A DNA stretch of 57,771 bases from Candidatus Enterenecus merdae (lineage in GTDB: Bacteria > Bacillota > Clostridia > Oscillospirales > Oscillospiraceae), in NCBI GenBank assembly GCA_018716385.1, contig DVJZ01000040.1, forward strand, positions 1-57,771, in the 5' to 3' direction. This document shows, in pieces, positions 40,294 to 49,503 of this stretch. The notes below the pieces were generated by a model. That model saw only the letters and a program-made list of their open reading frames with translations, made no database searches and had not been told where the DNA came from. Each line of letters starts with the position of its first letter. Position 1 is the first letter of the stretch. The position numbers and the translations under genes are program-made.

Positions 40294-41495
40294 AGTGAAA
40301 GTCCTTTCCGCAGTGTCTGCTCCGCTTCCAAGGTGTTGGGGTGGATCTGGCGGCCCAGCGCCCGCATCTCCTGGATGGACAGCTCCACCCCCATCAGCAC
40401 CGCCCGGTCCAAGTCCTCATAGGCCAGGCGGCGCATCTGCGCTACCTCCGGGAAGTCCCGGGTGGGCTCCATATAGTCGGCCAGGTAGAGCAGCTTCTCC
40501 TCCAGCGTCATATCGCCCCGCCCCGTGGTGTGGTATTGGATGGCCTGGACCACCGCCGGGCTCTGCCCAAACACGGCTTTGGCCAGGGCTGCCCCGCTTT
40601 TAGCATGCAGCAGCTTCTCCGAACCAAGCTCCAACCCATCCAGTGCCATACCGTACCGGCGGCAGATCTCCAGATGCTCCTGCCGGCCCAGGTACTTGGT
40701 GCAGTCGTGGAGGATGCCCGCCCGGCGCATCTCCTCCGGGTCCGCCCCCCAGCGCGCGGCCAACCGTGCCCCCTCTTCCTCTACCCCACGGATATGGGCC
40801 AGCCGCTTGGCCTTCACCATGGAGTAGGAGACGCAGCGCAACTGCTCCATGGTGAGCCGGTCCAGCTCCGCTTGGGTCCCATATAGCTTTTTCCGCAGGA
40901 TGTAACCGTATACCGCCTGGGGCAGATAGGCTGCGCCCTCCCCCCGGGCCAGCAGGGCGCGCAGCTGGGTGGAGGAGACGTCCACCAGCTCCTGGCCGGG
41001 AATGGCCATGGTCACCACCTGTGCCCCATAGTCCCGGCGCAACCGCTCTGCCTGGGGCTGCAGCAGGGCCAAAGCGTCACCAGAGGTCCGCCCAAAGGCG
41101 CACACCCCCGCCAGGGACAGGATGTCCTCCGGCTTGTGCCACTGCTGGAGAGTGTCAAACATATCCGCTCCCATCAGAAGCCACAGCTGCGCCCCAGGCC
41201 ACTGTTGGGATGCTTGGCGCAGAGTGTCCACGGTATAGCTCTTCCCTGGACGGCGTACCTCTCCATCCCACACCCGAACCAGCTCTGGATCCAGCATCTG
41301 GTCGGCCAAAAGGGCGGTCATCTCCAGCCGCTGAACGTCGGTGGGGCTGCCGGCGGGCAGGTCCTTGTGGGGCGGCGTCCCCGCCGGGATGAAGATCAAT
41401 CGGTCCAGCTCCAGGGTGGCCGCCGCCGCCCGGGCCGCCGCCAAGTGACCCCGATGGGGCGGATTGAACGTCCCACCATAAAGGCCGATTTTCAT
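40290..41495 (-). CDS. nadD: fused nicotinate-nucleotide adenylyltransferase / YqeK HD hydrolase
   Basis: One 401-residue reading frame joins two enzymes usually encoded separately. Residues ~1-205 are NadD (MKIGLYGGTFNPPHRGHLAA, MGADMFDTLQQW, VSSTQLR), which makes deamido-NAD. Residues ~215-401 are YqeK, an HD-domain symmetrical Ap4A hydrolase: HIRGVEEEGARLA, GILHDCTKYLG (HD), LLHAKSGAALA, YHTTGRG, LLYLADYMEP. No stop or frameshift divides them. ATG 41495 was chosen over GTG 41507 for spacing to AAAGG. The neighbours yhbY and rsfS are the usual ones for this cluster. Confidence 0.95.
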   Translation of the reverse strand: MKIGLYGGTFNPPHRGHLAAARAAAATLELDRLIFIPAGTPPHKDLPAGSPTDVQRLEMTALLADQMLDPELVRVWDGEVRRPGKSYTVDTLRQASQQWPGAQLWLLMGADMFDTLQQWHKPEDILSLAGVCAFGRTSGDALALLQPQAERLRRDYGAQVVTMAIPGQELVDVSSTQLRALLARGEGAAYLPQAVYGYILRKKLYGTQAELDRLTMEQLRCVSYSMVKAKRLAHIRGVEEEGARLAARWGADPEEMRRAGILHDCTKYLGRQEHLEICRRYGMALDGLELGSEKLLHAKSGAALAKAVFGQSPAVVQAIQYHTTGRGDMTLEEKLLYLADYMEPTRDFPEVAQMRRLAYEDLDRAVLMGVELSIQEMRALGRQIHPNTLEAEQTLRKGLSL

Positions 41496-41546
41496 GCCAT
41501 CCACCACCTTTCCCCCGGTCTGGCACAGCCCCCGGGCGCTTCCAGC

Positions 41547-41852
41547 TCATCGAACCAGCTTGATCCGCTTGTCCTTCTCCTTGCTGTGGCTCTCCCGATA
41601 CAGCACAAACCTGCTCCCGATGACCTGGATCACATCGCTGCGGGTGGCCTTGGCCAGCGCCTGCGCCCCCTCCCGGGCAGACAGGGGACAGTTGTCCAAC
41701 ACCCTGCCCTTGATCAGCTCCCGGGCCTCCAGCGCGTCGTCCGTCTGCTGGATCAGGTTGTCCCCCACCCCATCCTTGCCCAGGTGCACGATGGTATCCA
41801 GCCCATTGGCCAGCCCACGCAGCTGCGCCCGCTGCTTGCTTGTCAAGTCCAT
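41547..41852 (-). CDS. yhbY: CRM-domain RNA-binding protein YhbY
   Basis: 101-residue ribosome-associated CRM-domain protein. SKQRAQLRGLANGLDTIVHLGKDG and the GxxG-type loop in ELIKGRVLDNC, SDVIQVIGSRFVLYRES match the family. Associated with large-subunit assembly. Plain ATG start, GGGAGGAAAGG upstream. It lies ahead of nadD-yqeK as in many Firmicutes. Confidence 0.95.
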   Translation of the reverse strand: MDLTSKQRAQLRGLANGLDTIVHLGKDGVGDNLIQQTDDALEARELIKGRVLDNCPLSAREGAQALAKATRSDVIQVIGSRFVLYRESHSKEKDKRIKLVR

Positions 41853-41913
41853 GACCTTTCCTCCCTTTCCCCCTTGCCGTCAGCGGGCCAAGCCCCGCCG
41901 CACCCTTGTCCCA

Positions 41914-42501
41914 TCACCGTCCCAGATGATGCTTCAGCTCCAGCTGGAAGGCCCGCAGAGCCTGGCCCCGGTGGGAGATGGCGTTCTTCTCCTCCGGCGA
42001 GAGCTGGGCAAAGGTCTTTTTCAGTTTGGGCAGGAAGAACACCGGGTCGTAGCCAAACCCGCCCTCTCCCATGGGGGCAAAGGCGATGGTGCCAGGGCAC
42101 TCCCCCCGGGCGGTGAGCACCGTCCCGTCGGGCAGGCAGCAGGTGATGACCGATACGAACTTGGCCGCCCTGGGCTGGCCCTTTAGGTTTTCCAAAAGCA
42201 GACGGCACCGGCCCGCGTCGTCCAGGCCGGGTCCGCCGTACCGGGCGGAATACACCCCCGGCGCGCCTCCCAACGCGTCCACGCATAGCCCCGAGTCATC
42301 GGCGATAGCGGGCAGGCCGCTGGCCTCCATCACCGCCTGGGCCTTGAGCCGGGCGTTCTCCTCAAAGGTGGTCCCGGTCTCCTCCACCTCCACGTTTACC
42401 CCCACATCCCGCTGCAAGCACACTTCCACCCCCAGCTGGGACAGGATCTGCGCCATCTCTTGCAGCTTTTTCCCATTCTGACTGGCCAGTACCAATTTCA
42501 T
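41914..42501 (-). CDS. XTP/dITP diphosphatase (RdgB/HAM1)
   Basis: Removes deaminated purine triphosphates from the pool. 195 residues: MKLVLASQNGKKLQEMAQIL (SxNxxK), TFEENARLKAQAV, ADDSGLCVDALGGAPGVYSARYGG, EGGFGYDPVFFLP and ISHRGQALRAF, all standard. ATG 42501 overlaps the rph stop (ATGA), a common rph-rdgB coupling. Confidence 0.96.
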   Translation of the reverse strand: MKLVLASQNGKKLQEMAQILSQLGVEVCLQRDVGVNVEVEETGTTFEENARLKAQAVMEASGLPAIADDSGLCVDALGGAPGVYSARYGGPGLDDAGRCRLLLENLKGQPRAAKFVSVITCCLPDGTVLTARGECPGTIAFAPMGEGGFGYDPVFFLPKLKKTFAQLSPEEKNAISHRGQALRAFQLELKHHLGR

Positions 42502-43220
42502 ATCCTGCCCCCCAATGCCGCTTTCTGCATCTGCTGGAGCGCCTCAATACCCTTCTGGCACAGCTCCACCAGCCCCCGCTGCTCCGCCACGGTGAAGGCC
42601 CTGCCCTCCCCAGTGCCTTGCAGCTCCACGATGTGCCCAGCCTCGTTCATCACACAGTTCAGGTCCACCTGGGCCTGGGAGTCCTCCTCATAGCACAGGT
42701 CCAGCATGGGCCGCTCGTCCACGATGCCAGCGGACACCGCCGTCACCATGTGCTGGATGGGGCTGCGGATCAGCACCCCGTCCGCCACCAGCTTCCGGCA
42801 GGCCAGGGCCAGGGCCACAAACCCGCCGGTGACCGAGGCGGTGCGGGTACCCCCATCCCCCTGAAGCACGTCGCAGTCCACGGTGATGGTCAGATCGGGC
42901 AGCAGGGTCAGATCCACCGCCGCCCGCAGGGAACGGCCGATGAGCCGCTGGATCTCCGCTGAGCGGGGGGCCAGCTTCAGCCGGGAGACGTCCCGGCGGG
43001 AGCGCTCCCGGTTGGCCCGGGGCAGCATGGCGTACTCCGCCGTCACCCAGCCCGTCCCCTCCGGTACATGCCGGGGGGCAAAGCGCTCCACGCTGGCGCA
43101 ACACAGCACCTTGGTATTGCCCCAGGTGAGCAGCACGCCCCCCTCGGGAAAGCGCACAAAATCCGTTTGAAATTCTACGTTTCGCAGCTCATCGTATGCA
43201 CGTCCATCCAATCGAGCCAT
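42498..43220 (-). CDS. rph: ribonuclease PH
   Basis: Phosphate-dependent 3' exonuclease that trims tRNA and other RNA ends. 240 residues with VSRLKLAPRSAEIQRLIGRSLRAAVD, DCDVLQGDGGTRTASVTGGFVAL, and LDLCYEEDSQAQVDLNCVMN. AAGGAGGAAACAGC precedes ATG 43220. Coupled to the XTP diphosphatase. Confidence 0.96.
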   Translation of the reverse strand: MARLDGRAYDELRNVEFQTDFVRFPEGGVLLTWGNTKVLCCASVERFAPRHVPEGTGWVTAEYAMLPRANRERSRRDVSRLKLAPRSAEIQRLIGRSLRAAVDLTLLPDLTITVDCDVLQGDGGTRTASVTGGFVALALACRKLVADGVLIRSPIQHMVTAVSAGIVDERPMLDLCYEEDSQAQVDLNCVMNEAGHIVELQGTGEGRAFTVAEQRGLVELCQKGIEALQQMQKAALGGRI

Positions 43221-43254
43221 GCTGTTTCCTCCTTGTCTTGCCCAGCTTTTGCCT

Positions 43255-43473
43255 TCAGCTCCCCGGCCTTCCCCAGATCAGCAGGTAGAGAAGAACCGCC
43301 GCCCCCACCACGGCAATCGCCGCCCCGGCGATCCGGGCGGTCCGGATCGCGGACTTTGGCGGGCCGTCCTTTCCATATTTTTGCTGAAAGGAACGGGAAA
43401 CCGTGGGCTTTATGGCATAAACGATGCAGTAGACCACTGTCAATGCCAGCAGCGTGATCCAGATGTCTCTCAC
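43255..43473 (-). CDS. small membrane protein of unknown function
   Basis: 72 residues with two hydrophobic spans (DIWITLLALTVVYCIVYAI and AGAAIAVVGAAVLLYLLIW) joined by a basic loop with YGKDGPPKSA. GTG 43473 overlaps the ftsY stop in a GTGA junction, so it is translationally coupled to ftsY, which suggests a link to membrane targeting. No family recognised. Confidence 0.75.
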   Translation of the reverse strand: MRDIWITLLALTVVYCIVYAIKPTVSRSFQQKYGKDGPPKSAIRTARIAGAAIAVVGAAVLLYLLIWGRPGS

Positions 43474-44336
43474 AGCAGCGCCTGGACAAAGGCCTGTGGA
43501 TCAAAGGGCTGCAGGTCGTCCACCCCTTCCCCCACACCCACGTACTTCACCGGCACGCCCAGTTCCTTGGCGATGGCGATGACGATGCCACCCTTGGCCG
43601 TGCCGTCCAGCTTAGTCAGCACGATGCCGGTCACCTGGGCCGCCTGGGAGAACTGCTTGGCCTGGATCAGACCGTTCTGTCCGGTGGTGGCGTCCAGCAC
43701 CAGCAGATTCTCCCGGCTGGAGTCCGGGCACTCCCGCTGGATGACCCGGGAGATCTTGTTCAGCTCGTTCATCAGGTTCTGCTTGTTGTGCAGCCGCCCG
43801 GCGGTGTCCACCAGCACCACGTCGGCCCGCCTGGCCTTGGCCGCGGCCATGGCGTCATAGACCACGGCGGCGGGGTCGGCCCCCTCGTGCTGGCGGATCA
43901 GCTCCACCCCAGCCCGCTGGGCCCAGACGGCCAGCTGGTCGGCAGCGGCGGCCCGGAAGGTATCCCCCGCGCACAGCAGGACCTTTTTCCCCTCCCCGTG
44001 CCAGCGGGCGGCCAGCTTTCCGATGGAGGTGGTCTTGCCCACCCCGTTGACCCCGATGACCAGCACCACCGCCGGCGGCCTGGACAGCTCCATGGCGCAG
44101 TCCTGCTGGGAGAGGGCCTGGGTCAGGATCTCCCGCATGCAGGCCCTGGCCCCCTCCACGTCCTTGATCTTCTCCTGGCGGCAGCGGGCCCGCAGCTCCT
44201 CCACCGCCTCCAGGGTGGTCTGGGCCCCCATGTCGGCCATGACCAGCGACTCCTCCAGCTGGTCATAGAAATCGTCATCCAGCTGGGAGAACCCGCTGAA
44301 GATGCCGATTTTTTTAATCTTGTCAAACAGTCCCAT
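43470..44336 (-). CDS. ftsY: signal recognition particle receptor FtsY
   Basis: SRP GTPase receptor that docks ribosome-SRP complexes at the membrane. 288 residues; short N domain, then G1 [45 protein letters not shown] (G3), [11 protein letters not shown] (G4) and [12 protein letters not shown]. The long acidic N-terminal domain of proteobacterial FtsY is absent, as in most Firmicutes. ATG 44336 follows AAGGAGACGCC. Downstream of smc, the usual smc-ftsY order, though rnc is not in front of smc here. Confidence 0.97.
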   Translation of the reverse strand: MGLFDKIKKIGIFSGFSQLDDDFYDQLEESLVMADMGAQTTLEAVEELRARCRQEKIKDVEGARACMREILTQALSQQDCAMELSRPPAVVLVIGVNGVGKTTSIGKLAARWHGEGKKVLLCAGDTFRAAAADQLAVWAQRAGVELIRQHEGADPAAVVYDAMAAAKARRADVVLVDTAGRLHNKQNLMNELNKISRVIQRECPDSSRENLLVLDATTGQNGLIQAKQFSQAAQVTGIVLTKLDGTAKGGIVIAIAKELGVPVKYVGVGEGVDDLQPFDPQAFVQALL

Positions 44337-44449
44337 GGCGTCTCCTTCCCTCCGACTGGCATCTGATGCATCCGCCCTGCGCAAATCTCCGCTGCCGCTC
44401 CGATTTTTTCCCGCCTTCCGGCGGCGGGCGTCAGCCGGATGCGCTGCTA

Positions 44450-47400
44450 TTACTTGATATGCAGTTCCTTCTCCACCTCATTCAGGTTGATCGTCAGCAT
44501 CCGGCTGACGCCCTGCTCCTGCATGGTGACCCCGTAGAGCACGTCCGACTCCTCCATGGTTCCCCGGCGGTGGGTGATGACGATGAACTGGGTTTTACTG
44601 CTCATCTTACGCAAATATCGGGCAAAGCGCACCACGTTGGCGTCGTCCAGGGCCGCCTCGATCTCGTCCATCACGCAGAAGGGGGTGGGGCGCACCTTCA
44701 GAATGGCAAAGTACAGGGCGATGGCCACAAAGGCCCGCTCCCCACCGGACAGCAGGGACAGCGTCTTGAGGGCCTTGCCCGGGGGCTGCACCTTGATCTC
44801 GATGCCGCAGTTGAGCACGTCCTCCGGGTCGTCCAGGCTCAGCGAGGCCCGTCCACCCCGGAACAGCTCCTGGAAGGTCTGCTGGAAATTCTCGTCGATC
44901 AGGGCAAACTGGGTCTTGAAGATGCCGGTCATCTCCCCGGTGATCTGGGTGATGATCTCCTCCAGCTCCTCCTTGGCCTTGGTCACGTCGTCCCGCTGCT
45001 CGGCAAAGTAGGTGTAGCGCTCGTTGACTCGCTCAAACTGCTCCACCGCGTCCGGGTTGATGTTCCCCAGGGCTGAAATGGACCGCTTCAGCTCCCCGAT
45101 CCGGCGCTGGGCCTTGGCCGGGGATTCCACCTCCACCCGCTGGGCCCGGGCCGCCTCATGGGAAAGCTGATAGCTCTCCCACAGCCTGTCCAGGATCTGG
45201 TTCTCCTCCCAGGCCGCGGCGTTGGCCTTCTGCTCCAGGGCGGCCACCTCCCGCTCCAACCTCAACAGCTGGTCGTTGGTCCCCCGGGCGTCCCGGTCGG
45301 CCTGGTTGCGCTGGCCCTCCAGGGCCAGCTTTTCCTCCTGGATGGCCCGCAGTTGGTCGGCCAGCCCCTGGCCCTCCTGCCTCAGGGCGCTCAGCTGCTC
45401 CTCCGTCTGGCCCACCTGAAGGGCCAGCTGCTCGTTGCGCTGCTCAAACTGGGCGATCATCCCCGCCCGCTGGGCCCGGTCCCCCGACAGGTCCTGCCGC
45501 AGCCGCTCCAGCTCGGCCAGGCTGTCCTGGGAGGCTGAACGCTCCCCCTCCAGTCCCGCCAGCCGGGCGCTGTGCTCCGCCGCCTGGGCGCTCAGCGCGC
45601 CCAGCTCCTCTTGCAGGGTGGTCTGGCCCTGGACCTTGGCCTGGGCCTGGGCCCGCAGGGCGGCCGCCTCCCCCTCCAGCTGCTGGATGCGCGCTTTGGC
45701 CTGCTGGGTGGCTTGGCTGTTCTCCTCGATGCGCTGGGCCACCTCCTGCCGCTGCTGGGCCAGCGCCTGCCGGCGGTCCTGGGCAGACTGGAGCAGGCTG
45801 TCGGCGCTGTCGGCCCGCTCGGTGTAGGTCAGCACCGCGTTCTCCGCCTCCCGCAGCTGGGCCGAGGCCGTCTCCAGCTCATAGTTGGCTGCGGTCAGCT
45901 CCCGCTGGGCCTGGGCCAGCTGCTCCTCCGCCTGCTGGAGTTGCTGCTCCAGCCCCTGGCGCTGCTGCTCCAGCCGCGCCAGCTCGTTGGCCCGGGACAG
46001 GATGCCCGCCGAGCGGGAGGCCGAGCCCCCCGTCATGGACCCGCCAGCGTGGAGCACCTGCCCGTCCAGGGTGACGATGCGGAAGCGGTGGCCAAACTTC
46101 CGGGCCATGGCCATGGCCCGGTTCAGGTCGCTGGCGATGACGATCCGGCCCAGCAGGTTGGAGAAGATGCCCGCGTATGCCCGGTCAAAGGAGATCAGCT
46201 CATCCCCCATGCCCACAAAGCCCTCCTCCCGCTCCACCGCCCGGTCCTGGAAGTGGGCCGGTCGGATGGTGTTCATGGGCAGGAAGGTGGCCCGGCCGGC
46301 GTCCCGCCGCTTGAGCCAGCCGATGGCCTGCTTGCCGTCCTCGTCCCGCTCCACCACGATGTTCTGCATGGCGCCGCCCAGGGCGATCTCAATGGCCACC
46401 GCGTACTGATCCGGCACATGCAGCAGGCCGGCCACTGGCCCCCGGATCCCCTGCAGGCCGCCCCGCTGGGCCTCCCCCATGAGCAGTTTCACCGCCTTGG
46501 AGTAGCCTTCATACATTTTTTCCATCTCGGACAGCAGTTTGATGCGGGATTTCAGGTTGTTTTCGTCCATGCGCAGCCGGCCGCAATGCTCCTGGGCCTG
46601 GTCCAGCTTGCGCTGGCGGGTCTGACAGAGCATCTGGTGGCCGCTGATGACGTTCTTGGCCCCGTCCCGCTCCTCCAGCACCCGCGCCAGCTCCTGACGC
46701 AGCTCGTCCACCGCAGCCTGGGCCTGCCCGGCCCGCTCCTCCTGGGCGGCCAGCTCCTGGGTCAGCTGCTCCTCCCGGTCCAGCAGCTCCTGGGCCGCGG
46801 CGGACAGAGCGGAGAGCAGGGCCTGGGCCTCCGAGGCGGAGGCGCTGCCCAGCCGCTCCTGGGCTTGCAGCTGCTCCAGCTCCTGGCTCAGTGCGCCGGC
46901 GGAGCGGGCACGCTGCTCCATCTGGCGCTCCAGCTCCTGGCGCTGGGCCTGGCAGGCGGCCATGTCCGCCTCGATCTGGGCCAGGCGGGCCCGGCGCTCC
47001 TCAATCTGCCCGGCGATGGAGCCCGCCCGGTCCTCCTGCTGCTCCAGCTCCTGGCGCACCCGGGCGGCGTTCTCAGTATTGTTGCGCATATCGTTGCGCA
47101 GCAGGTTGATGCTGTTCTCACAGCCGTGGATCTGCTGCTCCACCTGGGTCTGCTGGTCCCGCAGCCCCTCGGCCGCCACGTCCTTGTCCCGCATCTGACG
47201 GGCGTAATCCTCCAGGGCCGCGTACAGCCCGTCCAGCGCCTGCTTGGTCTGATGCTGCTGGCGGGCGGCCGTCTCGCAGTCGGCCTTGAGCTTGATGCTG
47301 CCCGTCCGCAGCTGCTCCAGCTGCTCCAGCCAGACGGAGATCTCCAGCCCCTTCAGCTCGTCCCGCAGCAGCAGGTACTTCCTGGTCTTTTCCGCCTGGG

Positions 47401-48019
47401 CCCGCAGGGGCTCCACCTGGAGCTCCAGCTCGTCGATCTTATCGTTGATGCGCACCAGGTTTTCCTGGGTGCGCTCCAGCTTGCGCTCGGCCTCCTCCTT
47501 CCGGTGGCGGAAGCGGGAGATGCCCGCCGCCTCCTCAAAGATCTCCCGCCGGTCGGCGCTCTTCAGCGAGAGGATCTCGTCGATCTTGCCCTGGCCGATG
47601 ATGGAGTACCCCTCCCGGCCCAGGCCGGTGTCCATGAACAGTTCGTTGACATCCTTGAGCCGGCAGGAGCGGCGGTTGATGTAGTACTCGCTCTCCCCGG
47701 AGCGGTAGTACCGGCGGGTGACGGACACCTCGCTCTCCTCCAGGGGGAAGATATGTTGGCTGTTGTCGATGACCAGGGACACCTCGGCAAAGCCCAGCCC
47801 CTTCCGTTTGGCCGTGCCATCAAAGATCACGTCCTCCATCTTGCTGCCCCGCAGGGTGCGGGTGGACTGCTCCCCCATCACCCACCGGATGGCGTCAGCC
47901 AGGTTGGACTTGCCCGACCCGTTGGGCCCCACAATGGCCGTCAGATCGGACCCAAACGCCAGTACAGTCCGGTCCGGAAAGGACTTAAACCCCTGGATCT
48001 CCAATGCCTTCAGATACAA
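44450..48019 (-). CDS. smc: chromosome segregation protein SMC
   Basis: 1189-residue condensin ATPase. Walker A GPNGSGKSNLADAIRWVMGE (~residues 32-50), a long coiled coil rich in Gln, Ala, Arg and Glu, the hinge at ~520-640 (GIRGPVAGLLHVPDQYAVAI, GRATFLPMNTI), a second coil, and the C-terminal signature LLSGGERAFVAIALYFAILK (~1090) with Walker B FCVMDEIEAALDDAN. It partners ScpA/ScpB, not in the window. First gene of a ~13.7-kb same-strand run. The very even Gln/Ala coil composition produces a spurious long antisense frame, which I reject. Confidence 0.98.
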   Translation of the reverse strand: MYLKALEIQGFKSFPDRTVLAFGSDLTAIVGPNGSGKSNLADAIRWVMGEQSTRTLRGSKMEDVIFDGTAKRKGLGFAEVSLVIDNSQHIFPLEESEVSVTRRYYRSGESEYYINRRSCRLKDVNELFMDTGLGREGYSIIGQGKIDEILSLKSADRREIFEEAAGISRFRHRKEEAERKLERTQENLVRINDKIDELELQVEPLRAQAEKTRKYLLLRDELKGLEISVWLEQLEQLRTGSIKLKADCETAARQQHQTKQALDGLYAALEDYARQMRDKDVAAEGLRDQQTQVEQQIHGCENSINLLRNDMRNNTENAARVRQELEQQEDRAGSIAGQIEERRARLAQIEADMAACQAQRQELERQMEQRARSAGALSQELEQLQAQERLGSASASEAQALLSALSAAAQELLDREEQLTQELAAQEERAGQAQAAVDELRQELARVLEERDGAKNVISGHQMLCQTRQRKLDQAQEHCGRLRMDENNLKSRIKLLSEMEKMYEGYSKAVKLLMGEAQRGGLQGIRGPVAGLLHVPDQYAVAIEIALGGAMQNIVVERDEDGKQAIGWLKRRDAGRATFLPMNTIRPAHFQDRAVEREEGFVGMGDELISFDRAYAGIFSNLLGRIVIASDLNRAMAMARKFGHRFRIVTLDGQVLHAGGSMTGGSASRSAGILSRANELARLEQQRQGLEQQLQQAEEQLAQAQRELTAANYELETASAQLREAENAVLTYTERADSADSLLQSAQDRRQALAQQRQEVAQRIEENSQATQQAKARIQQLEGEAAALRAQAQAKVQGQTTLQEELGALSAQAAEHSARLAGLEGERSASQDSLAELERLRQDLSGDRAQRAGMIAQFEQRNEQLALQVGQTEEQLSALRQEGQGLADQLRAIQEEKLALEGQRNQADRDARGTNDQLLRLEREVAALEQKANAAAWEENQILDRLWESYQLSHEAARAQRVEVESPAKAQRRIGELKRSISALGNINPDAVEQFERVNERYTYFAEQRDDVTKAKEELEEIITQITGEMTGIFKTQFALIDENFQQTFQELFRGGRASLSLDDPEDVLNCGIEIKVQPPGKALKTLSLLSGGERAFVAIALYFAILKVRPTPFCVMDEIEAALDDANVVRFARYLRKMSSKTQFIVITHRRGTMEESDVLYGVTMQEQGVSRMLTINLNEVEKELHIK

Positions 48020-48068
48020 GCTGCCACCCCATTCTCCATCGGTTTTCTAATCTGTCAATAGATAGTCT

Positions 48069-48097
48069 ATTCTATCATTTCAGCCCAGGCATTGCAA
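48069..48097 (-). promoter_or_regulatory. smc promoter
   Basis: Minus-strand TTGCAA (48097-48092), 17-base spacer, TAGAAT (48074-48069). A short AATAGA-TAG-TCTATT repeat lies at the expected start. Confidence 0.75.
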
Positions 48098-48143
48098 CCT
48101 ATTTTCCCGGGGAATCCCCCGGGGCCGGACGGGCGCGCAAAGC

Positions 48144-48173
48144 GCCCCGGCGGCGCGGCAGCGCCACCGGGGC
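48144..48173 (-). terminator. GC-rich hairpin after lysC
   Basis: Near-perfect 13-bp stem (GCCCCGG...GCGC / GCGC...CCGGGGC) with loop GGCA on the plus-strand reading, followed on the minus strand by GCTTTG. A second hairpin CCCGGGGaatCCCCCGGGG lies at 48106-48124. The T tracts are weak. Confidence 0.5.
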
Positions 48174-48217
48174 GGGCTTGGCAGATCCCTCCGGGCAGGC
48201 CCGGCCGGGCAGAGGGC

Positions 48218-49447
48218 TCACCGGCCCCCTTCAAACTCGTCGTAAAACCGCTCGTGGATCACCTGGACAGCCCGGTCCGCGTCGCTGATGTGCACCAGCA
48301 CGGACACCTTGATCTCGCTGGTGGAGATCATGCTGATGTTGATCCCCGCGTTGAACAGCGCCTCGAACATGGCTGCGGCCACCCCGGGGCTGTTGACCAT
48401 GCCAGCGCCCACGATGGACACCTTGGCGATGTTGTCGGACACGTCGATCCGGTCAAAGCGGATGGTGTCCCGATTGTCCTCCAGCAGCTTCTGGGCCAGC
48501 TCCATGTCGGCCTTGGCCACGGTGAAACTGATGTCCTTGGTGTCGCTGCGGCCGATGGATTGCAGAATGATGTCCACGTTCACGTTGTTCCGGGCCAGCA
48601 GGGAGAAGATCTTGAAGGCGATGCCAGGGGTGTCCTCCAGGCCCACCAGGGCCAGGCGGGCGATGTTCTTGTCCTTGGCCACGCCGCTGATGTGGGATTC
48701 TTCCATGCTCTTGACTACCTCCTTGACTTTCGTACCAGGCTTTCCGGAAAAGCTGGAGAGCACCTCCAGCTTTACGCCGTACCGTTTTGCCATCTCCACT
48801 GAGCGGTTGTGCAGCACCTGGGCCCCCAGGGTGGCCAGCTCCAACATCTCGTCGTAGGTGATCTCCTCCAGCTTGTGGGCCGTTGGCACCAGGCGGGGGT
48901 CGGCGGTGTACACCCCGTCCACGTCGGTGTAGATCTGGCACAGGTCTGCGTGGAGGGCTGCGGCCAGGGCCACCGCCGAGGTGTCCGACCCGCCCCGGCC
49001 CAGGGTGGTGATGTCGTCGGCCTTGTTCACCCCCTGGAAACCGGTGACGATGACGATCCGCCGCTTGTTGTCCAGCTCGTCCCGGATCCGGTCGGTCACC
49101 ACCCGCTTGATGCGGGCGTTGCCATAGCCTGAATTGGTGCGAAAGCCCGCCTGCCACCCGGTCAGCGAGACAACCGGGTAACCCATGGCCTCGATGGCCA
49201 TGGCGCACAGGGAGCAGGAGATCTGCTCCCCGGTGGACAGCAGCATATCCATCTCCCGCTTGGAGGGAGACGCGCTGATCTCCCGCGCCTTCTCAATCAA
49301 CTCGTCGGTGGTATCCCCCTGGGCCGACAGCACCGCCACCACCTGGTTGCCCTTCTGATAGGTATCCGTAATGATCCGGGCCACATTGCGCAGCCGGTGG
49401 ACGTCGGCCACCGAAGTGCCCCCGAATTTTTGTACGATCAGTGCCAT
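48218..49447 (-). CDS. aspartate kinase
   Basis: Phosphorylates aspartate, first step to lysine, threonine, methionine. 409 residues: MALIVQKFGGTSVADVHRL, STGEQISCSLCAMAIEAMG, TGFQGVNKADDITTLGRGGSDTSAVALAAAL (catalytic), YTDVDGVYTADPR; two ACT repeats follow (ARLALVGLEDTPGIAFKIFS, AKVSIVGAGMVNSPGVAAAMF), the usual allosteric unit. This is the lysC-type enzyme with an alpha-length chain. It lies 56 bases after hom in an ACT-hom-lysC operon. Confidence 0.96.
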   Translation of the reverse strand: MALIVQKFGGTSVADVHRLRNVARIITDTYQKGNQVVAVLSAQGDTTDELIEKAREISASPSKREMDMLLSTGEQISCSLCAMAIEAMGYPVVSLTGWQAGFRTNSGYGNARIKRVVTDRIRDELDNKRRIVIVTGFQGVNKADDITTLGRGGSDTSAVALAAALHADLCQIYTDVDGVYTADPRLVPTAHKLEEITYDEMLELATLGAQVLHNRSVEMAKRYGVKLEVLSSFSGKPGTKVKEVVKSMEESHISGVAKDKNIARLALVGLEDTPGIAFKIFSLLARNNVNVDIILQSIGRSDTKDISFTVAKADMELAQKLLEDNRDTIRFDRIDVSDNIAKVSIVGAGMVNSPGVAAAMFEALFNAGINISMISTSEIKVSVLVHISDADRAVQVIHERFYDEFEGGR

Positions 49448-49503
49448 GTTCCTTCCTTCCCTTCAGAGCGTATTCCTGAAGCATCCTATGCCGGGCCGCC
49501 AGG

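Noticed and set aside
45572-48061. Very long plus-strand open frame (829 codons) opposite smc
   Set aside because: It is the antisense of the Gln/Ala/Leu-rich smc coiled coil in GC-rich DNA; no ribosome site, Leu/Gln/Gly/His-biased composition and no recognisable domain.
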